From NCBI GenBank assembly GCA_963812075.1, contig CAWETN010000007.1, positions 62,001-126,000 of the forward strand: a stretch of DNA of 64,000 nucleotides, written 5' to 3'. The notes under the pieces were generated by a model that did no database searches, had not been told where the DNA came from, and was given only the letters and a program-made list of their open reading frames with translations. The translations under genes and the position numbers were made by a program. Position 1 is the stretch's first letter; the number at the start of each line of letters is the position of its first letter. This DNA is from JAMXLO01 sp963812075. GTDB lineage: Bacteria > Pseudomonadota > Alphaproteobacteria > Acetobacterales > Acetobacteraceae. Below, one piece after another: positions 33,494-42,403 of the stretch.

Positions 33494-33729
33494 GCCACGT
33501 GGCAGGCGAAGTGCGCCTTCGGTTCCAGCGTCAGTCCGAAAGTGAGAAGATCGGCCGCCACGCCATCCGGTCGGACGATGTTGCTGCTCTGCTGATCCAT
33601 GATCTGCGTGACCGCCGCCGGCTTCGCTTGCCGGAGTAGATGGCAGTTCGGTCCGCCGCTCAAGCAGACCAGGCGGTGCTGCTGCACGCTTGGTTCGGCG
33701 GGAAGGAGGCGGTCGCGGCCGCACCGCAC
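33490..33729 (-). CDS. Possible small ORF or gene remnant upstream of the BadH-like gene
   Basis: A 79-codon open frame whose TGA overlaps the ATG of the BadH-like gene in an ATGA arrangement. The second half (SNIVRPDGVAADLLTFGLTL then EPKAHFACHVA) reads like real protein; the first half does not. It could be the 3' end of a lost upstream gene. I do not recognise the family, and chance is a real possibility. Confidence 0.25.
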   Translation of the reverse strand: MRCGRDRLLPAEPSVQQHRLVCLSGGPNCHLLRQAKPAAVTQIMDQQSSNIVRPDGVAADLLTFGLTLEPKAHFACHVA

Positions 33730-33852
33730 GGCTGACTGCCGGTATGAGACGGGCGGCGCCGCGACAGCGGGGGACGTGCGACGACTTGCGTGCGTACACG
33801 AAACCGGCGGCTGCAGGTCCCGCAGCCGCCGGATCGCTGCTGTCGTGCTGGC
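33494..33852. other. Gap of about 360 bases
   Basis: Apart from the doubtful small frame at its left end and the terminator hairpin at 33804-33832, I see no gene, tRNA or mobile element in this stretch. It separates the BadH-like gene from the unknown 507-residue protein; both are on the minus strand. Confidence 0.5.
33804..33832 (-). terminator. Probable terminator of the 507-residue protein gene
   Basis: An 11-base-pair perfect stem (CCGGCGGCTGC against GCAGCCGCCGG) with a 7-base loop lies 20 bases downstream of the minus-strand stop at 33853. On the minus strand it is followed by TTT, consistent with a short rho-independent terminator. Confidence 0.7.
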
Positions 33853-35376
33853 CTACGCGGCGTGCATCAGCTCCAGCGCCTCTTCGTAAACTGTCATGTT
33901 CTTGCCGAAGGAGACCGCCGCGGCCTGGCAGCCGCAGACCAGGTGCATCCAGCGCCACGGCTCGCGCGTGTTGTGGAATTCCTCGATGACCGCCTGGTGG
34001 TGCTTGAAGGCGTGCATCTCGGTGAAGCTGTCGTGGCAGACGATGTCGGCAAGGCGCCGCATCAGCACCTGCGGATCGTAGCGCAGTTCGACGTATTGCT
34101 GCGCCAGGTTCACGGTGTGCTTCACCTCGGGCACCGCACGCATCATGCCGAGATTTGACACCTTGGACCAATCTGTCGGCGGCTGGTTGTAGATGCTGTG
34201 GGTGATCGCCTCCAGAAGCTCCTCCTGCGAGCGATGCGGCAGGGCGGCGACCGCGGCCATGTCAGGCTGAAGCTCCGCCTCCATGCGGTACTGGGTGGAC
34301 TTCACCTCCGGTCCGGTATGCCACAGCAGCAGCGTCAGCAACTTGTTCTTCATGCTGAAGCCGTCGAGCCGGATCAGGTAGCGGCGCAGGTTGGCGCTGG
34401 TGTGCAGGTGCACGTCCATCGGGTTGCCGGTGAGCGAGCGCAGGAACAGGCCGGCGGCACCGATCGACAGCGCCTCGCCGGCGCCTTCCAGCGACAGCCC
34501 GTCAGCCAGCGCCTGGGCGATCATCCTGGGGATCTCGGGATAGGTCTTGCAGCTGCGGATCGCCTGGCCGAGTTCGCCTATCTTCGCGGTCTCGTCGTCG
34601 CCGCTGCGCTGGCGGAGGATGCGCGTCAGCAATCCGTGCTCCTCGATCAGCGCGTCGACCTCGGGCACCAGCCGCTGGGCGGGGAAGCGCGCGACGTAGC
34701 GCACAGCCGGGCGGAACAGCACCTTGAAGTGCTCGGTGCCGAGGGTTTCGAGCGCCCGCCACAGGTAGCCCGGGAACAGGAAGTAATGATCGTCGAGCGC
34801 ATTCTTCGGCAGCGCGACGCTCATCAGCAGGTCGAACGCCTCGATGCGAGGCATGTTGTCCCACAGCCACAGGAAGATGTGGTCGGCCTTGTTGCTCTCG
34901 CCGCGGCTGCAGGCCTTCAGGAAGGCCTCCTTGTTCGCCTCGACACCCTTCGAGGTGACGATCTCGCCGGAGCCGTCATTGGCCAGATCGGCCGCGCGGC
35001 TCACGTCGGTGCCACTGGTGTCGAGCGGGCCAAACTCCAGCAGGCTGAACGGCGAGGTCACCGGGTCGTTGATATGCTTGTTGGACAGTGCGACGTGCTG
35101 GAGGATCGGCAGGAAGCGGTCCTCGCCCTCCAGGCGTCCGACCAGGTGGGTGATGGCGTGCAGGCCGGCGAGCGGGTGCAGCGGGCCGCCGTGATGGCCG
35201 GGCGGGAGGTCGGCGGAGCGGACGACTGCCAGCGCCGACGCGGTCAGCATCGTCTTGGCGTCGATGCCGGCGCGGAGCTTCTCCAAAGTGCGGTCGAGAA
35301 TCTCGCCGGGGGGCGTCTGCTCGATGAATTGGACCAATGGTTCGATGGATTCAGGATATTGAACTCGTGCGTGCAT
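33853..35376 (-). CDS. Uncharacterised 507-residue protein with conserved-looking histidine motifs
   Basis: A soluble, mostly helical 507-residue protein with no signal peptide or membrane segment. I do not recognise the family. Histidine-rich elements stand out: GHHGGPLHPLAGLHAITHL near residue 59, HLHTSANLRRYLIRL near 322, and CHDSFTEMHAFKHHQAVIEE near 455. Such spacing is what one sees in helical di-metal or haem proteins, but this is only a structural hint. The ATG 35376 start lies after GAGCCCAC. Single-gene unit, ending at a hairpin terminator. Confidence 0.75.
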   Translation of the reverse strand: MHARVQYPESIEPLVQFIEQTPPGEILDRTLEKLRAGIDAKTMLTASALAVVRSADLPPGHHGGPLHPLAGLHAITHLVGRLEGEDRFLPILQHVALSNKHINDPVTSPFSLLEFGPLDTSGTDVSRAADLANDGSGEIVTSKGVEANKEAFLKACSRGESNKADHIFLWLWDNMPRIEAFDLLMSVALPKNALDDHYFLFPGYLWRALETLGTEHFKVLFRPAVRYVARFPAQRLVPEVDALIEEHGLLTRILRQRSGDDETAKIGELGQAIRSCKTYPEIPRMIAQALADGLSLEGAGEALSIGAAGLFLRSLTGNPMDVHLHTSANLRRYLIRLDGFSMKNKLLTLLLWHTGPEVKSTQYRMEAELQPDMAAVAALPHRSQEELLEAITHSIYNQPPTDWSKVSNLGMMRAVPEVKHTVNLAQQYVELRYDPQVLMRRLADIVCHDSFTEMHAFKHHQAVIEEFHNTREPWRWMHLVCGCQAAAVSFGKNMTVYEEALELMHAA

Positions 35377-35578
35377 CGTGGGCTCCTCGTTCGTGCATCT
35401 GCGCGCGACAGGCGGCGTGCGTGGTCTCGCTTTGCCGGGTCTCGCTCAGCAGCTGCCGGGGAGCGGGCAACACGAGGGACTCTTGGTGTCCTCGCATCGT
35501 CGGACGGAACCGCCGAGGTGTCAACTTTGGGCCTCGGGGGCCGGGTCACCGTAACAATTGCAACGATCGGGCGATGCG

Positions 35579-35612
35579 GGTCCGCCGACGCAGGTGACCG
35601 CGCCGGCGGACC
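35579..35612. repeat. Inverted repeat downstream of the RTX gene
   Basis: GGTCCGCCG (35579-35587) and CGGCGGACC (35604-35612) form a perfect 9-base-pair stem 14 bases beyond the minus-strand stop of the RTX gene. There is no T-run, so it would be a weak terminator at best. Confidence 0.45.
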
Positions 35613-35625
35613 AATCGAGCGGACG

Positions 35626-38600
35626 TCAGGGTGCCAGGAGGAAGTCGCTCTGGGTGATGTTGGCGACCGAGGTATGCGCAAGCGTGATCGAGTTGGCGCC
35701 GATCGTAACCACCGTGGAACCTCCGGCACCGGCCGCGATGGCGACGCTGGCGGCGAACGTCGTGGCGGTGATGCCGAATCCGCTGATGTCGATCAGGTCC
35801 TGGCTGCCCACCACGGTGCCGGCGGCAAAGTCGGTGATGGTGTCCTTGCCGAAGCCTGCGACGAAGCTGAAGACGTCGTTGCCCGCATTGCCGGTCAGCG
35901 TGTCGTTGCCCGCACCGCCGACCAGAGTGTCGTTCCCGCCGCCGCCGGTCAGCGCATCGTCGCCACCGCCGCCGGAGAGCGAGTCGCTGCCGCCGGCGCC
36001 GATGATCGCATTGGCCAGATCGTTGCCGGTGAGCGAGAGGCCGGTGGCACCTGCGTTGGACCGCAGGAATTCGATCTCGGAACCGGCCGTGAGGGTGTAG
36101 TTGACGTTGGCAAGCACGGTGTCGGTGCCGCCGCCGGCCGCCTCGTGCACCGCGTCGCCGATATTGTCGACAAAGTAGGTGTCATTTCCCCCGCCGCCGC
36201 TCATGACGTCGGCGCCGGCGCTGCCGTTCAGCGTGTCGTCGCCGACGCCGCCGTTCAGCGTGTCGTTGCCGGCGCCGCCCAGGAGATTGTGCGAGAGGTC
36301 ATTGCCGGTGAGCGATCGGCCGATGCCGCCGTTTACTCGCAGGGTTTCGACCTCGGAGCCCGCGATCAGCGTGTAGTTGACGCTGGACCAGACGGTGTCC
36401 GTTCCCGCGGCGGCGGCCTCGCTCACCACGTCGCCGGCACTGTTGACGAAGTAGGTGTCATTGCCGAGGCCGCCAGACATGGTGTCGTTGCCCGCACCAC
36501 TGGTGATCCTGTTGTCGAGGTCGTTGCCGTCCAGCGCGAGTCCGATGGCGGAACTTCCAGTCAGGTTCTCGAGTTCGGCGCCGAGAGTGTAGCTGACGCT
36601 GGTGACGACGGTGTCGTTGCCCTCGTTCGGATTTTCGTTCACCACGTCGGCGACGTTGTCCACGGTGTAGGTGTCGTTGCCCGCGCCGCCGGTCATGGTA
36701 TCGGCGCCGAGGCCGCCGCTCAGTGCGTCGTTGCCGGCGCCGCCAACCAGCACGTTGGCGTGCGTATCGCCGGTCAGCGTGTCGTTGCCGGTGCCGCCGA
36801 TCACGATCTCAATTGTGCTCACGCTGAGCGTGTCGGAGCCGATATCGAGGCTCGATGCCTTGCCCTGCAGCAGGTTGACCACGGCGTTGGCGGTGGTCGC
36901 CGAGAGGTCATAGGTGTCGTTGCCGGCGCCGCCGTTGTAGACGTTATTGCCGTCGCCAACCGAGGCCATGAAGGTGTCGTCGCCCGAACTCCCGGTCACG
37001 TTCTCGATCGAGATCAGCGTGTCGGTGCCCGTGACGGCACTGGTGGCAGTGCCGAGGCCGAGGTTGACGGTGGCACCGGCCGTGGTCAGCGACAGATCGT
37101 AGGTGTCGTTGCCGATGCCGCCGTCGTAGGTGTCGTTGCCGTCGGCCGCCCTGGCGCGGAACTTGTCGTCGCCGGCGCCGCCGGTCAGCGTGTCGTTGCC
37201 GGCGGCGCCGATCAGCGTGTTGGCGAACTCGTTGCCGGTAAGCACCAGGCCGGTTGCCGAGGTCGTCGACAGGGTCTCGATCTCGGAGCCCGCCGCGAGG
37301 GTGTAGCTGACGCTGGTATTGACCGAGTCGGTGCCCCCGCCGACGGCTTCGATCACCTGGTCCAGCGCATTGTCGACGAAATAGGTGTCGTTGCCGGTGC
37401 CGCCGGACATGCTGTCGGCGCCGGCGCCGCCGTTCAGCACGTCGTTGCCGCCGCCGCCGTTCAGCGTGTCGTTGCCGGTCGTGCCGGTGATCGTGTTGGC
37501 GATGGCGTTGCCGGTCAGCGCCAGGCCGATCGTGCCGGTGCCCGCCAGCGTTTCGATCTCCGCTGCGAGGGTGTAGTTGACGCTCGACCTGACGGTGTCG
37601 GTGCCACCGCCCGCGGCCTCGGTCACCACGTCGAGGCTGTTCTTGACGGTGTAGGTGTCGTTGCCCGCGCCGCCGATCATGACGGTGATGCCGGTGCCGC
37701 TGACCAGCGCGTCGTTGCCTGCCGTGCCGATGATCGCCGCCAGCGCCGGCGAGGCGGCGCCGACATTGCCGGCGAGGTCGGTTGCCTTGGCGGTGAGCGT
37801 GTGGCTGCCGGCTGCCAGCACGAGCGGCAGGGACCAGGCGCCGCCGGCATCCGCCGCCGCGATGCCGATCTGTGCGGCGCCGTCGAACAGCGCCACCGAG
37901 GCATTCGCCTCGGCGGTCCCTGCGATGGCGGTCGCCGTCACCTGGGAGACGCCGGGCGCCGCCGGCGGCGCGTTGTCGATGGTCACCGACAGCGCGGCCG
38001 AGGCCAGGCTGGCGTTGCCGGCGGCGTCGCTCGCCGTCGCTGTGATGGCGTGCTTGCCGTTCGTGAGAGGGCTGGTCGCGATGGTCCAGGCGCCGGCTGC
38101 GTCGGCCTTGCCCGAACCGAGGACCGTCGCGCCCTCCCGCAGCGTGACGGTCGCGCCGGCCTCGGCGGTTCCGGCCAGCGTCGGCGCGGTGACGTTGGTG
38201 ATGTTGTCGGCCAGGACGCCGCTGTCCGATGCGGCGGTCAGCGTGGGCGTGCCGGGCGCGGCCGGCGCGACGGTGTCGATGGTGACCGTCAGCGCCGCCG
38301 ACCCAGGGCTGACGTTGCCGGCGAGGTCCGTTGCCTTCGCGCTGATGGAGTGCTGCCCGTTCGCCAGCGCGCTGGCGCTCACTGACCAGTTGCCGAGCGG
38401 ATCGGCCTTGCCGGTACCGACCGCGGTGGCGCCATCGAACAGCGTGATCGTGGCGCCGGCCTCGGCAGTGCCGGTGAACGACGGCGTGACGACGCTGGTC
38501 ACGTTGTCGGTGCTCGACAGGCCGCTGTCCGAAACCGCCGACAGGTCGGGCGTGGCGGGATCAGCGGGAGCCGCCGTATCGAGCGTGAACGAGACCGTCG

Positions 38601-40617
38601 CGGTGCCGGTGTTGCCGGCGGTGTCCGTGTCCGACGCGACGAGGACGTAGCCGCCGTCGAGCAGGCCCGCCGGGGTGAAGCTCCACGCGCCCTTGGCGTC
38701 GGCGGACGTGCTGCCGAGTACGGTCGCGCCGTTGCGGACCGTCACGCTGCCGCCGGGGTCGGCTGTGCCGCTCAGGGCTGCCTTGCTGGTGACATGGTCG
38801 GTGCCGGACGAGCCGGTGTCCGTGGTCAGTCCCGCGGCAACGACCGGGGCGACGGTGTCGAGGGTGACTGTGAGGACGTTGGAGGCCGCGGAGACGTTGC
38901 TGAACGCATCGGTCTGCGTGGCGGTCAGGAGGTTGGCGCCCTCGGTCAGGGCGGCGGTCACCGACCAGTTGCCGGCGGCATCGACGATGGCCGAGCCGGC
39001 GATCGTGGCCCCGTCGAGCAGGGTGACCGTGTCGCCGGCGACGCCTTTGCCGGTGATCTGCGCCGCGGCGATGTTGGTGATGCCGTCGCCCTTGGCGCCG
39101 CTGTCGCTCGCGGCTGCCAGCGCCAGGCCGCCCGGCGCGCCGGGCGGCGCGTTGGTCAGGAACACGTCGCTGCCCCCGAGTCCGGCGTCTGCCTGGATCA
39201 CCGCGTAGGTGCCGGCCACCGGTGCCGCGCTCAGGGCGAGCGTGGCGACGGTCGTGGCGCCGTTCAGCAGCGTGAGCGTGCTGCCGGCCACCACCGCCTT
39301 GGTGATCGGCGCCTGGACGTTGAGCTCGTTCGTCGGCGAGGTCGAGACTGGCCCGACATTGAGGCCGGCGATGGTGCCGCCGAAGCCCTGCAGCACGCCA
39401 CCGACCACATCGGCCAGTTCAAGCGTGCCGGACGAGCCCAGAAAGCTCAGCGTGACGCCGGGCGCGACTGCGCCATCGACGCGCAGCACCGACCCGGCCA
39501 CGGTGTCGACGTCGAACGCCATCGTCGTGGCGGTGAGGCCGGCGCCGAGTTCGAGCGTGCCGCCGCTCGCCTTCACCGTGCCGTCGCCGGAAAGAACGGT
39601 GCCGGCAGTGACCGTGCCCTTGCCAACCAGGACAGCGGGGGCATTGATGCCGATCCCGGACACATCGGTCAGCGTGCCGCCGTCCATCCTGATAGTGCCG
39701 CCGCCAACGATCTCGAGACCGGTCAGCGTCAGCGCGCCGGCGGCGCCGATCTCCAGAGTCTGGTTCGCACTGGACATCGCGATCGGCTGGGCCACCGTGG
39801 CGGTGTTGTCGAACTTCAGCGTTGAAGGCGATGCGCTGTCGATGGTGGGGACGAACGTGCCGCCGGCGCCATCGGTGAAGACGCCGGTGAGATCCAGGGT
39901 GCCGCCCGACGCGGTGATGGTATCGACCACGCCCTTCACGCCGCCGCCCGTGACGTTTGCCGCGATGGTGCCGAAGCCGACAATGGTCCCGGTGGCGCCC
40001 TGGCCGCCCACCGTGATGCCCAGGGTGTCGGTCACCGTGCCGCCCAGCATCCTGAGCGTGCCCTTGGACACCACTTCGGCGGCGTTGATCGTCAGACTCG
40101 TCGACGGCCCGATGATCAGCGACTGATTGGCATTGTTCATTCTGATGTTGGCGGCCGACGTGACGCCGCCACTCAGGTCGAGCCGCAGCGTCGAGCCCAG
40201 TGTGGTCGAGGTGCTGAAGTCGAGCACCACGTCACTGGCGATGGACCCGGTTCCCGTGATGTCTATCGTTCCGCTGTCCGCAGCGATGATCAGGCCGCCG
40301 CCGGAAATTGCACCATTTGCCACCAGGGTGCCGGAGCCCGTGATGATCGAATCGGCATCGAGAACGAGCGGCCCGTTCACAGTAAGTGTGTTGGCCTGGG
40401 TGAGCGACAACGTGGTGCCCTGGTTGGCCTTGTGGTTACCCGCCAGGGTCAGCGAGGCGATGGCCAGCGTGGCATCCTCGGTGACGGTCAGTGCGCCGAC
40501 CTGATTGGTGTTGCCGATGAGCACGGTATCGCCGTTCGCCGGCGCCCCGTTGGGCGTCCAGGCACTCGATGTGCTCCAGCTGCCGTTGCCCGTCGCCGTC
40601 CAGGATTTGATCGCCAT
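35626..40617 (-). CDS. Large RTX protein with Ig-like repeats (predicted type I secreted)
   Basis: A 1663-residue repeat protein. Residues 1-490 resemble the beta-helical passenger of surface proteins, starting WTATGNGSWSTSSAWTPNG. About 490-930 hold five Ig-like repeats of roughly 90 residues, with TAEAGATVTL and ATDLAGNVS signatures. The rest is made of calcium-binding RTX nonapeptides (GGxGNDxLxG) in modules of about 90 residues that each include GTDTVxSSVNYTL and a GNDTYFVDN stretch. The acidic, hydrophobic C-terminus ending SDFLLAP is the usual type I secretion signal; there is no N-terminal signal peptide. Export with adhesion or biofilm roles is inferred. No secretion genes are nearby. 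ATG 40617 follows TAGGGGC. Confidence 0.88.
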   Translation of the reverse strand: MAIKSWTATGNGSWSTSSAWTPNGAPANGDTVLIGNTNQVGALTVTEDATLAIASLTLAGNHKANQGTTLSLTQANTLTVNGPLVLDADSIITGSGTLVANGAISGGGLIIAADSGTIDITGTGSIASDVVLDFSTSTTLGSTLRLDLSGGVTSAANIRMNNANQSLIIGPSTSLTINAAEVVSKGTLRMLGGTVTDTLGITVGGQGATGTIVGFGTIAANVTGGGVKGVVDTITASGGTLDLTGVFTDGAGGTFVPTIDSASPSTLKFDNTATVAQPIAMSSANQTLEIGAAGALTLTGLEIVGGGTIRMDGGTLTDVSGIGINAPAVLVGKGTVTAGTVLSGDGTVKASGGTLELGAGLTATTMAFDVDTVAGSVLRVDGAVAPGVTLSFLGSSGTLELADVVGGVLQGFGGTIAGLNVGPVSTSPTNELNVQAPITKAVVAGSTLTLLNGATTVATLALSAAPVAGTYAVIQADAGLGGSDVFLTNAPPGAPGGLALAAASDSGAKGDGITNIAAAQITGKGVAGDTVTLLDGATIAGSAIVDAAGNWSVTAALTEGANLLTATQTDAFSNVSAASNVLTVTLDTVAPVVAAGLTTDTGSSGTDHVTSKAALSGTADPGGSVTVRNGATVLGSTSADAKGAWSFTPAGLLDGGYVLVASDTDTAGNTGTATVSFTLDTAAPADPATPDLSAVSDSGLSSTDNVTSVVTPSFTGTAEAGATITLFDGATAVGTGKADPLGNWSVSASALANGQHSISAKATDLAGNVSPGSAALTVTIDTVAPAAPGTPTLTAASDSGVLADNITNVTAPTLAGTAEAGATVTLREGATVLGSGKADAAGAWTIATSPLTNGKHAITATASDAAGNASLASAALSVTIDNAPPAAPGVSQVTATAIAGTAEANASVALFDGAAQIGIAAADAGGAWSLPLVLAAGSHTLTAKATDLAGNVGAASPALAAIIGTAGNDALVSGTGITVMIGGAGNDTYTVKNSLDVVTEAAGGGTDTVRSSVNYTLAAEIETLAGTGTIGLALTGNAIANTITGTTGNDTLNGGGGNDVLNGGAGADSMSGGTGNDTYFVDNALDQVIEAVGGGTDSVNTSVSYTLAAGSEIETLSTTSATGLVLTGNEFANTLIGAAGNDTLTGGAGDDKFRARAADGNDTYDGGIGNDTYDLSLTTAGATVNLGLGTATSAVTGTDTLISIENVTGSSGDDTFMASVGDGNNVYNGGAGNDTYDLSATTANAVVNLLQGKASSLDIGSDTLSVSTIEIVIGGTGNDTLTGDTHANVLVGGAGNDALSGGLGADTMTGGAGNDTYTVDNVADVVNENPNEGNDTVVTSVSYTLGAELENLTGSSAIGLALDGNDLDNRITSGAGNDTMSGGLGNDTYFVNSAGDVVSEAAAAGTDTVWSSVNYTLIAGSEVETLRVNGGIGRSLTGNDLSHNLLGGAGNDTLNGGVGDDTLNGSAGADVMSGGGGNDTYFVDNIGDAVHEAAGGGTDTVLANVNYTLTAGSEIEFLRSNAGATGLSLTGNDLANAIIGAGGSDSLSGGGGDDALTGGGGNDTLVGGAGNDTLTGNAGNDVFSFVAGFGKDTITDFAAGTVVGSQDLIDISGFGITATTFAASVAIAAGAGGSTVVTIGANSITLAHTSVANITQSDFLLAP

Positions 40618-40897
40618 TGTTGGTTTTGCCCCTAAGCTATGCGCGCGCGTCCGCGGGAGGCGCTGCGTAGGCCTTCCGGTTATGCTGTCGGTCTGTTCAG
40701 GAATGATGCCTGGCCGGTTCGATCTTCGACCAGGGACGCCGTCACTCTTGTTGTTGTTGCTGTTGCACGAGCGACCTGTCCATTCTGCTGCCGGCACGTA
40801 TGCCGGCAGCGAAACAAATGGTCAAGATTTTATTGTGTGCGTCGCTTGTTTTATAAAATATCAAAAATTTTGGGAGGATGCGAGTGAAAGATCGCGG
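40618..40897 (-). promoter_or_regulatory. AT-rich upstream region of the RTX gene with hairpin and TTG tract
   Basis: This 280-base gap is visibly poorer in GC than its surroundings, especially 40811-40880. It contains a run of TTG-type triplets (about 40747-40765) and a perfect 10-base-pair hairpin (40787-40796 against 40801-40810, loop CGTA). On the minus strand CTTGACC followed about 17 bases later by CATACG could be a promoter overlapping the hairpin. The AT-rich block would suit a silencing protein or an activator. No gene is visible. Confidence 0.45.
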
Positions 40898-41653
40898 CTA
40901 AAAGGAGATCTCGTATTCCAGCTTCCAGCGGATTGCGCTTCGTCCGGAGGCCGGGGTCAGACCCCAGAGATAGCCAAGCTGGTATTTCAGGTTCCCATAG
41001 GGCGCGAGACTCACCCCTCCGACCAGCACCGGCCCGACATAGTGCTGCTGCTGCGAGGTGGGTCCGGCCTGAGCGAGATCGTCGATCGTGCCGTAAAACT
41101 CGATACCCGGGTTGATCAGCGGATGCGTCAGGACCAGCGATTGCCAGGCATATTCGAATCCGGTCGCCTTCGACGAGTTGTGGCCGACATCGTGCGTCAG
41201 GAACAGGTTGAGCGTGTGCAGCGTGTTCACGCCCAGCACGTCGTTCAGTTCCTTCTGGATGATCGGCCCGAACGTGACCCCGTTGGGTTCGTTGCGCAGG
41301 GTGGACTGCGAGTACTCGAAGAACATGCCGAGATTGAAGAAGTACTCGCCGGGCTCGGTCAGCTGGAAGGTGTTCTCCAGCGTGACCGCCTCCCACAGCA
41401 TGTGCTCGCCGCCGCCCGATGCCAGTTCGCCTTCCAGTTCGATTTTCCACCACGGCAGCACGCCGTAGCCGATCGAATTGGTGTAGCTCTGCGCACGGTT
41501 CAGCGATGACCCCTTGCTGTCGAAGGTGATCAGCCCGTTGTGCTCGAACTCGAATTCGCCGAGTTCGACGTCGGGCATGCGGACCTTCAGGTCGGCGAGG
41601 GCAGGGACGGCGAGCAACGGCAGTGCAGCAAGGCCAATGACTGGACGCAGCAT
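40898..41653 (-). CDS. Predicted outer-membrane beta-barrel protein, partner of cupredoxin
   Basis: A 251-residue exported protein. The signal peptide is LRPVIGLAALPLLAVPALA, followed by alternating polar/hydrophobic strands and a C-terminal aromatic residue (KLEYEISF), the usual mark of an outer-membrane barrel. I know no function. ATG 41653 is chosen because it gives a signal peptide and lies four bases after the cupredoxin stop, so the two genes are almost certainly one transcript. The Fur-box-like site ahead of the pair hints at a role in iron handling. Confidence 0.75.
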   Translation of the reverse strand: MLRPVIGLAALPLLAVPALADLKVRMPDVELGEFEFEHNGLITFDSKGSSLNRAQSYTNSIGYGVLPWWKIELEGELASGGGEHMLWEAVTLENTFQLTEPGEYFFNLGMFFEYSQSTLRNEPNGVTFGPIIQKELNDVLGVNTLHTLNLFLTHDVGHNSSKATGFEYAWQSLVLTHPLINPGIEFYGTIDDLAQAGPTSQQQHYVGPVLVGGVSLAPYGNLKYQLGYLWGLTPASGRSAIRWKLEYEISF

Positions 41654-41657
41654 GAGG

Positions 41658-41978
41658 TCACCGTGCGATGATGTGCCCGCGCGCGCGGGGGTTGAAGTCG
41701 TCGAAGAATTCATAGCTGCCGGCGCGCAGCGGGCCGACATAGATCACCACCTCTTGGCCAGCCGGCACCACCTTCTCGCGGTGCAGGGTGGGGCTCTCGA
41801 ACTCAGCGGCTGCGCTGTCGGCGTTGCGGACGTGCAACTCGATCTTCTGGCCAGCGGGAACCTCCAGCTCGGCCGGATCGAAGGCGTGATTGCGGATCGT
41901 CAGTGACGCGGTGGGGTTGTCGGCGGCCACGACAGGCCACGGCAGCAGGAGGGCCAGCAGGAGCAGGGCACGGCGCAT
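41658..41978 (-). CDS. Periplasmic cupredoxin-domain protein
   Basis: A 106-residue protein with a signal peptide (RRALLLLALLLPWPVVA) and a small cupredoxin fold of the type found next to or fused with FTR1/EfeU iron permeases. Visible features are TIRNHAFDPAELEVPAGQKI, FESPTLHREKVVPAG and FFDDFNPRARG. The Cys-x-x-His-style C-terminal copper ligands of classical cupredoxins are missing; the His in RNHAF and the acidic FFDDF are what remain, as in the iron-linked group. Ferric/ferrous handling in the periplasm is inferred from the family and the operator. Confidence 0.82.
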   Translation of the reverse strand: MRRALLLLALLLPWPVVAADNPTASLTIRNHAFDPAELEVPAGQKIELHVRNADSAAAEFESPTLHREKVVPAGQEVVIYVGPLRAGSYEFFDDFNPRARGHIIAR

Positions 41979-41992
41979 GGGTCACCCAGTTG

Positions 41993-42009
41993 TTGCGAAT
42001 GATTTGCAA
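41993..42009 (-). promoter_or_regulatory. Fur-box-like palindrome ahead of the cupredoxin operon
   Basis: The 17-base sequence TTGCGAATGATTTGCAA is a near-perfect palindrome of the form TTGCnAATnATTnGCAA, which resembles Fur-family operators. It lies 15 bases before the cupredoxin ATG and would block the promoter or initiation region. A second small palindrome TGCAATTGCA overlaps its right end (42005-42014). Iron repression of the operon is inferred. Confidence 0.68.
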
Positions 42010-42102
42010 TTGCATAACTTGGATGGCGGCGCAAGAGGCGCTTCTGTCGCCGGGCATAATCTGTGACGCTATGTTGCCCTACGTCCCCACAAGGAGGCTC
42101 AC

Positions 42103-42396
42103 ATGGCCAAGGCCTATTGGATCGCCTGCTATCGCTCGATCTCGAACCCCGCGGCACTGGCCGACTACGCCAAGCTTGCCGGGCCTGCCATCACCGCCGG
42201 AGGCGGCCGCTTCCTGGCCCGCGGCGGTACGGCGAAGACCTACGAGGCCGGCATCGACCAGCGCACCGTGCTGATCGAGTTCGACAGCGTCGCGCAGGCG
42301 ATCGCCACGCACGACAGCCCGGGATACCAGGCGGCGCTCGCGGCTCTCGGCAATGCCGCCGAACGGGACATGCGCATCGTCGAAGGAGTTGGCTGA
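42103..42396 (+). CDS. DUF1330 family protein
   Basis: A 97-residue protein of the DUF1330 family (dimeric alpha-beta barrel fold): AYWIACYRSISNPAALADYA, GGRFLARGG, and EFDSVAQAIATHDSPGYQAA are the conserved elements. The biochemical role of the family is not known. A very good AAGGAGG site precedes the ATG. It is convergent with the methyltransferase; the stops are eight bases apart. Confidence 0.88.
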   Translation: MAKAYWIACYRSISNPAALADYAKLAGPAITAGGGRFLARGGTAKTYEAGIDQRTVLIEFDSVAQAIATHDSPGYQAALAALGNAAERDMRIVEGVG

Positions 42397-42403
42397 CCCG
42401 TCG

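Noticed and set aside
34198..38385. A 1395-codon open frame on the plus strand, opposite the RTX gene
   Set aside because: It mirrors the repeat structure of the RTX gene in a frame kept open by GC-rich Gly/Asp/Val codons on the other strand. Its translation has no domain order of its own, and the minus-strand product has clear RTX and Ig-like motifs.
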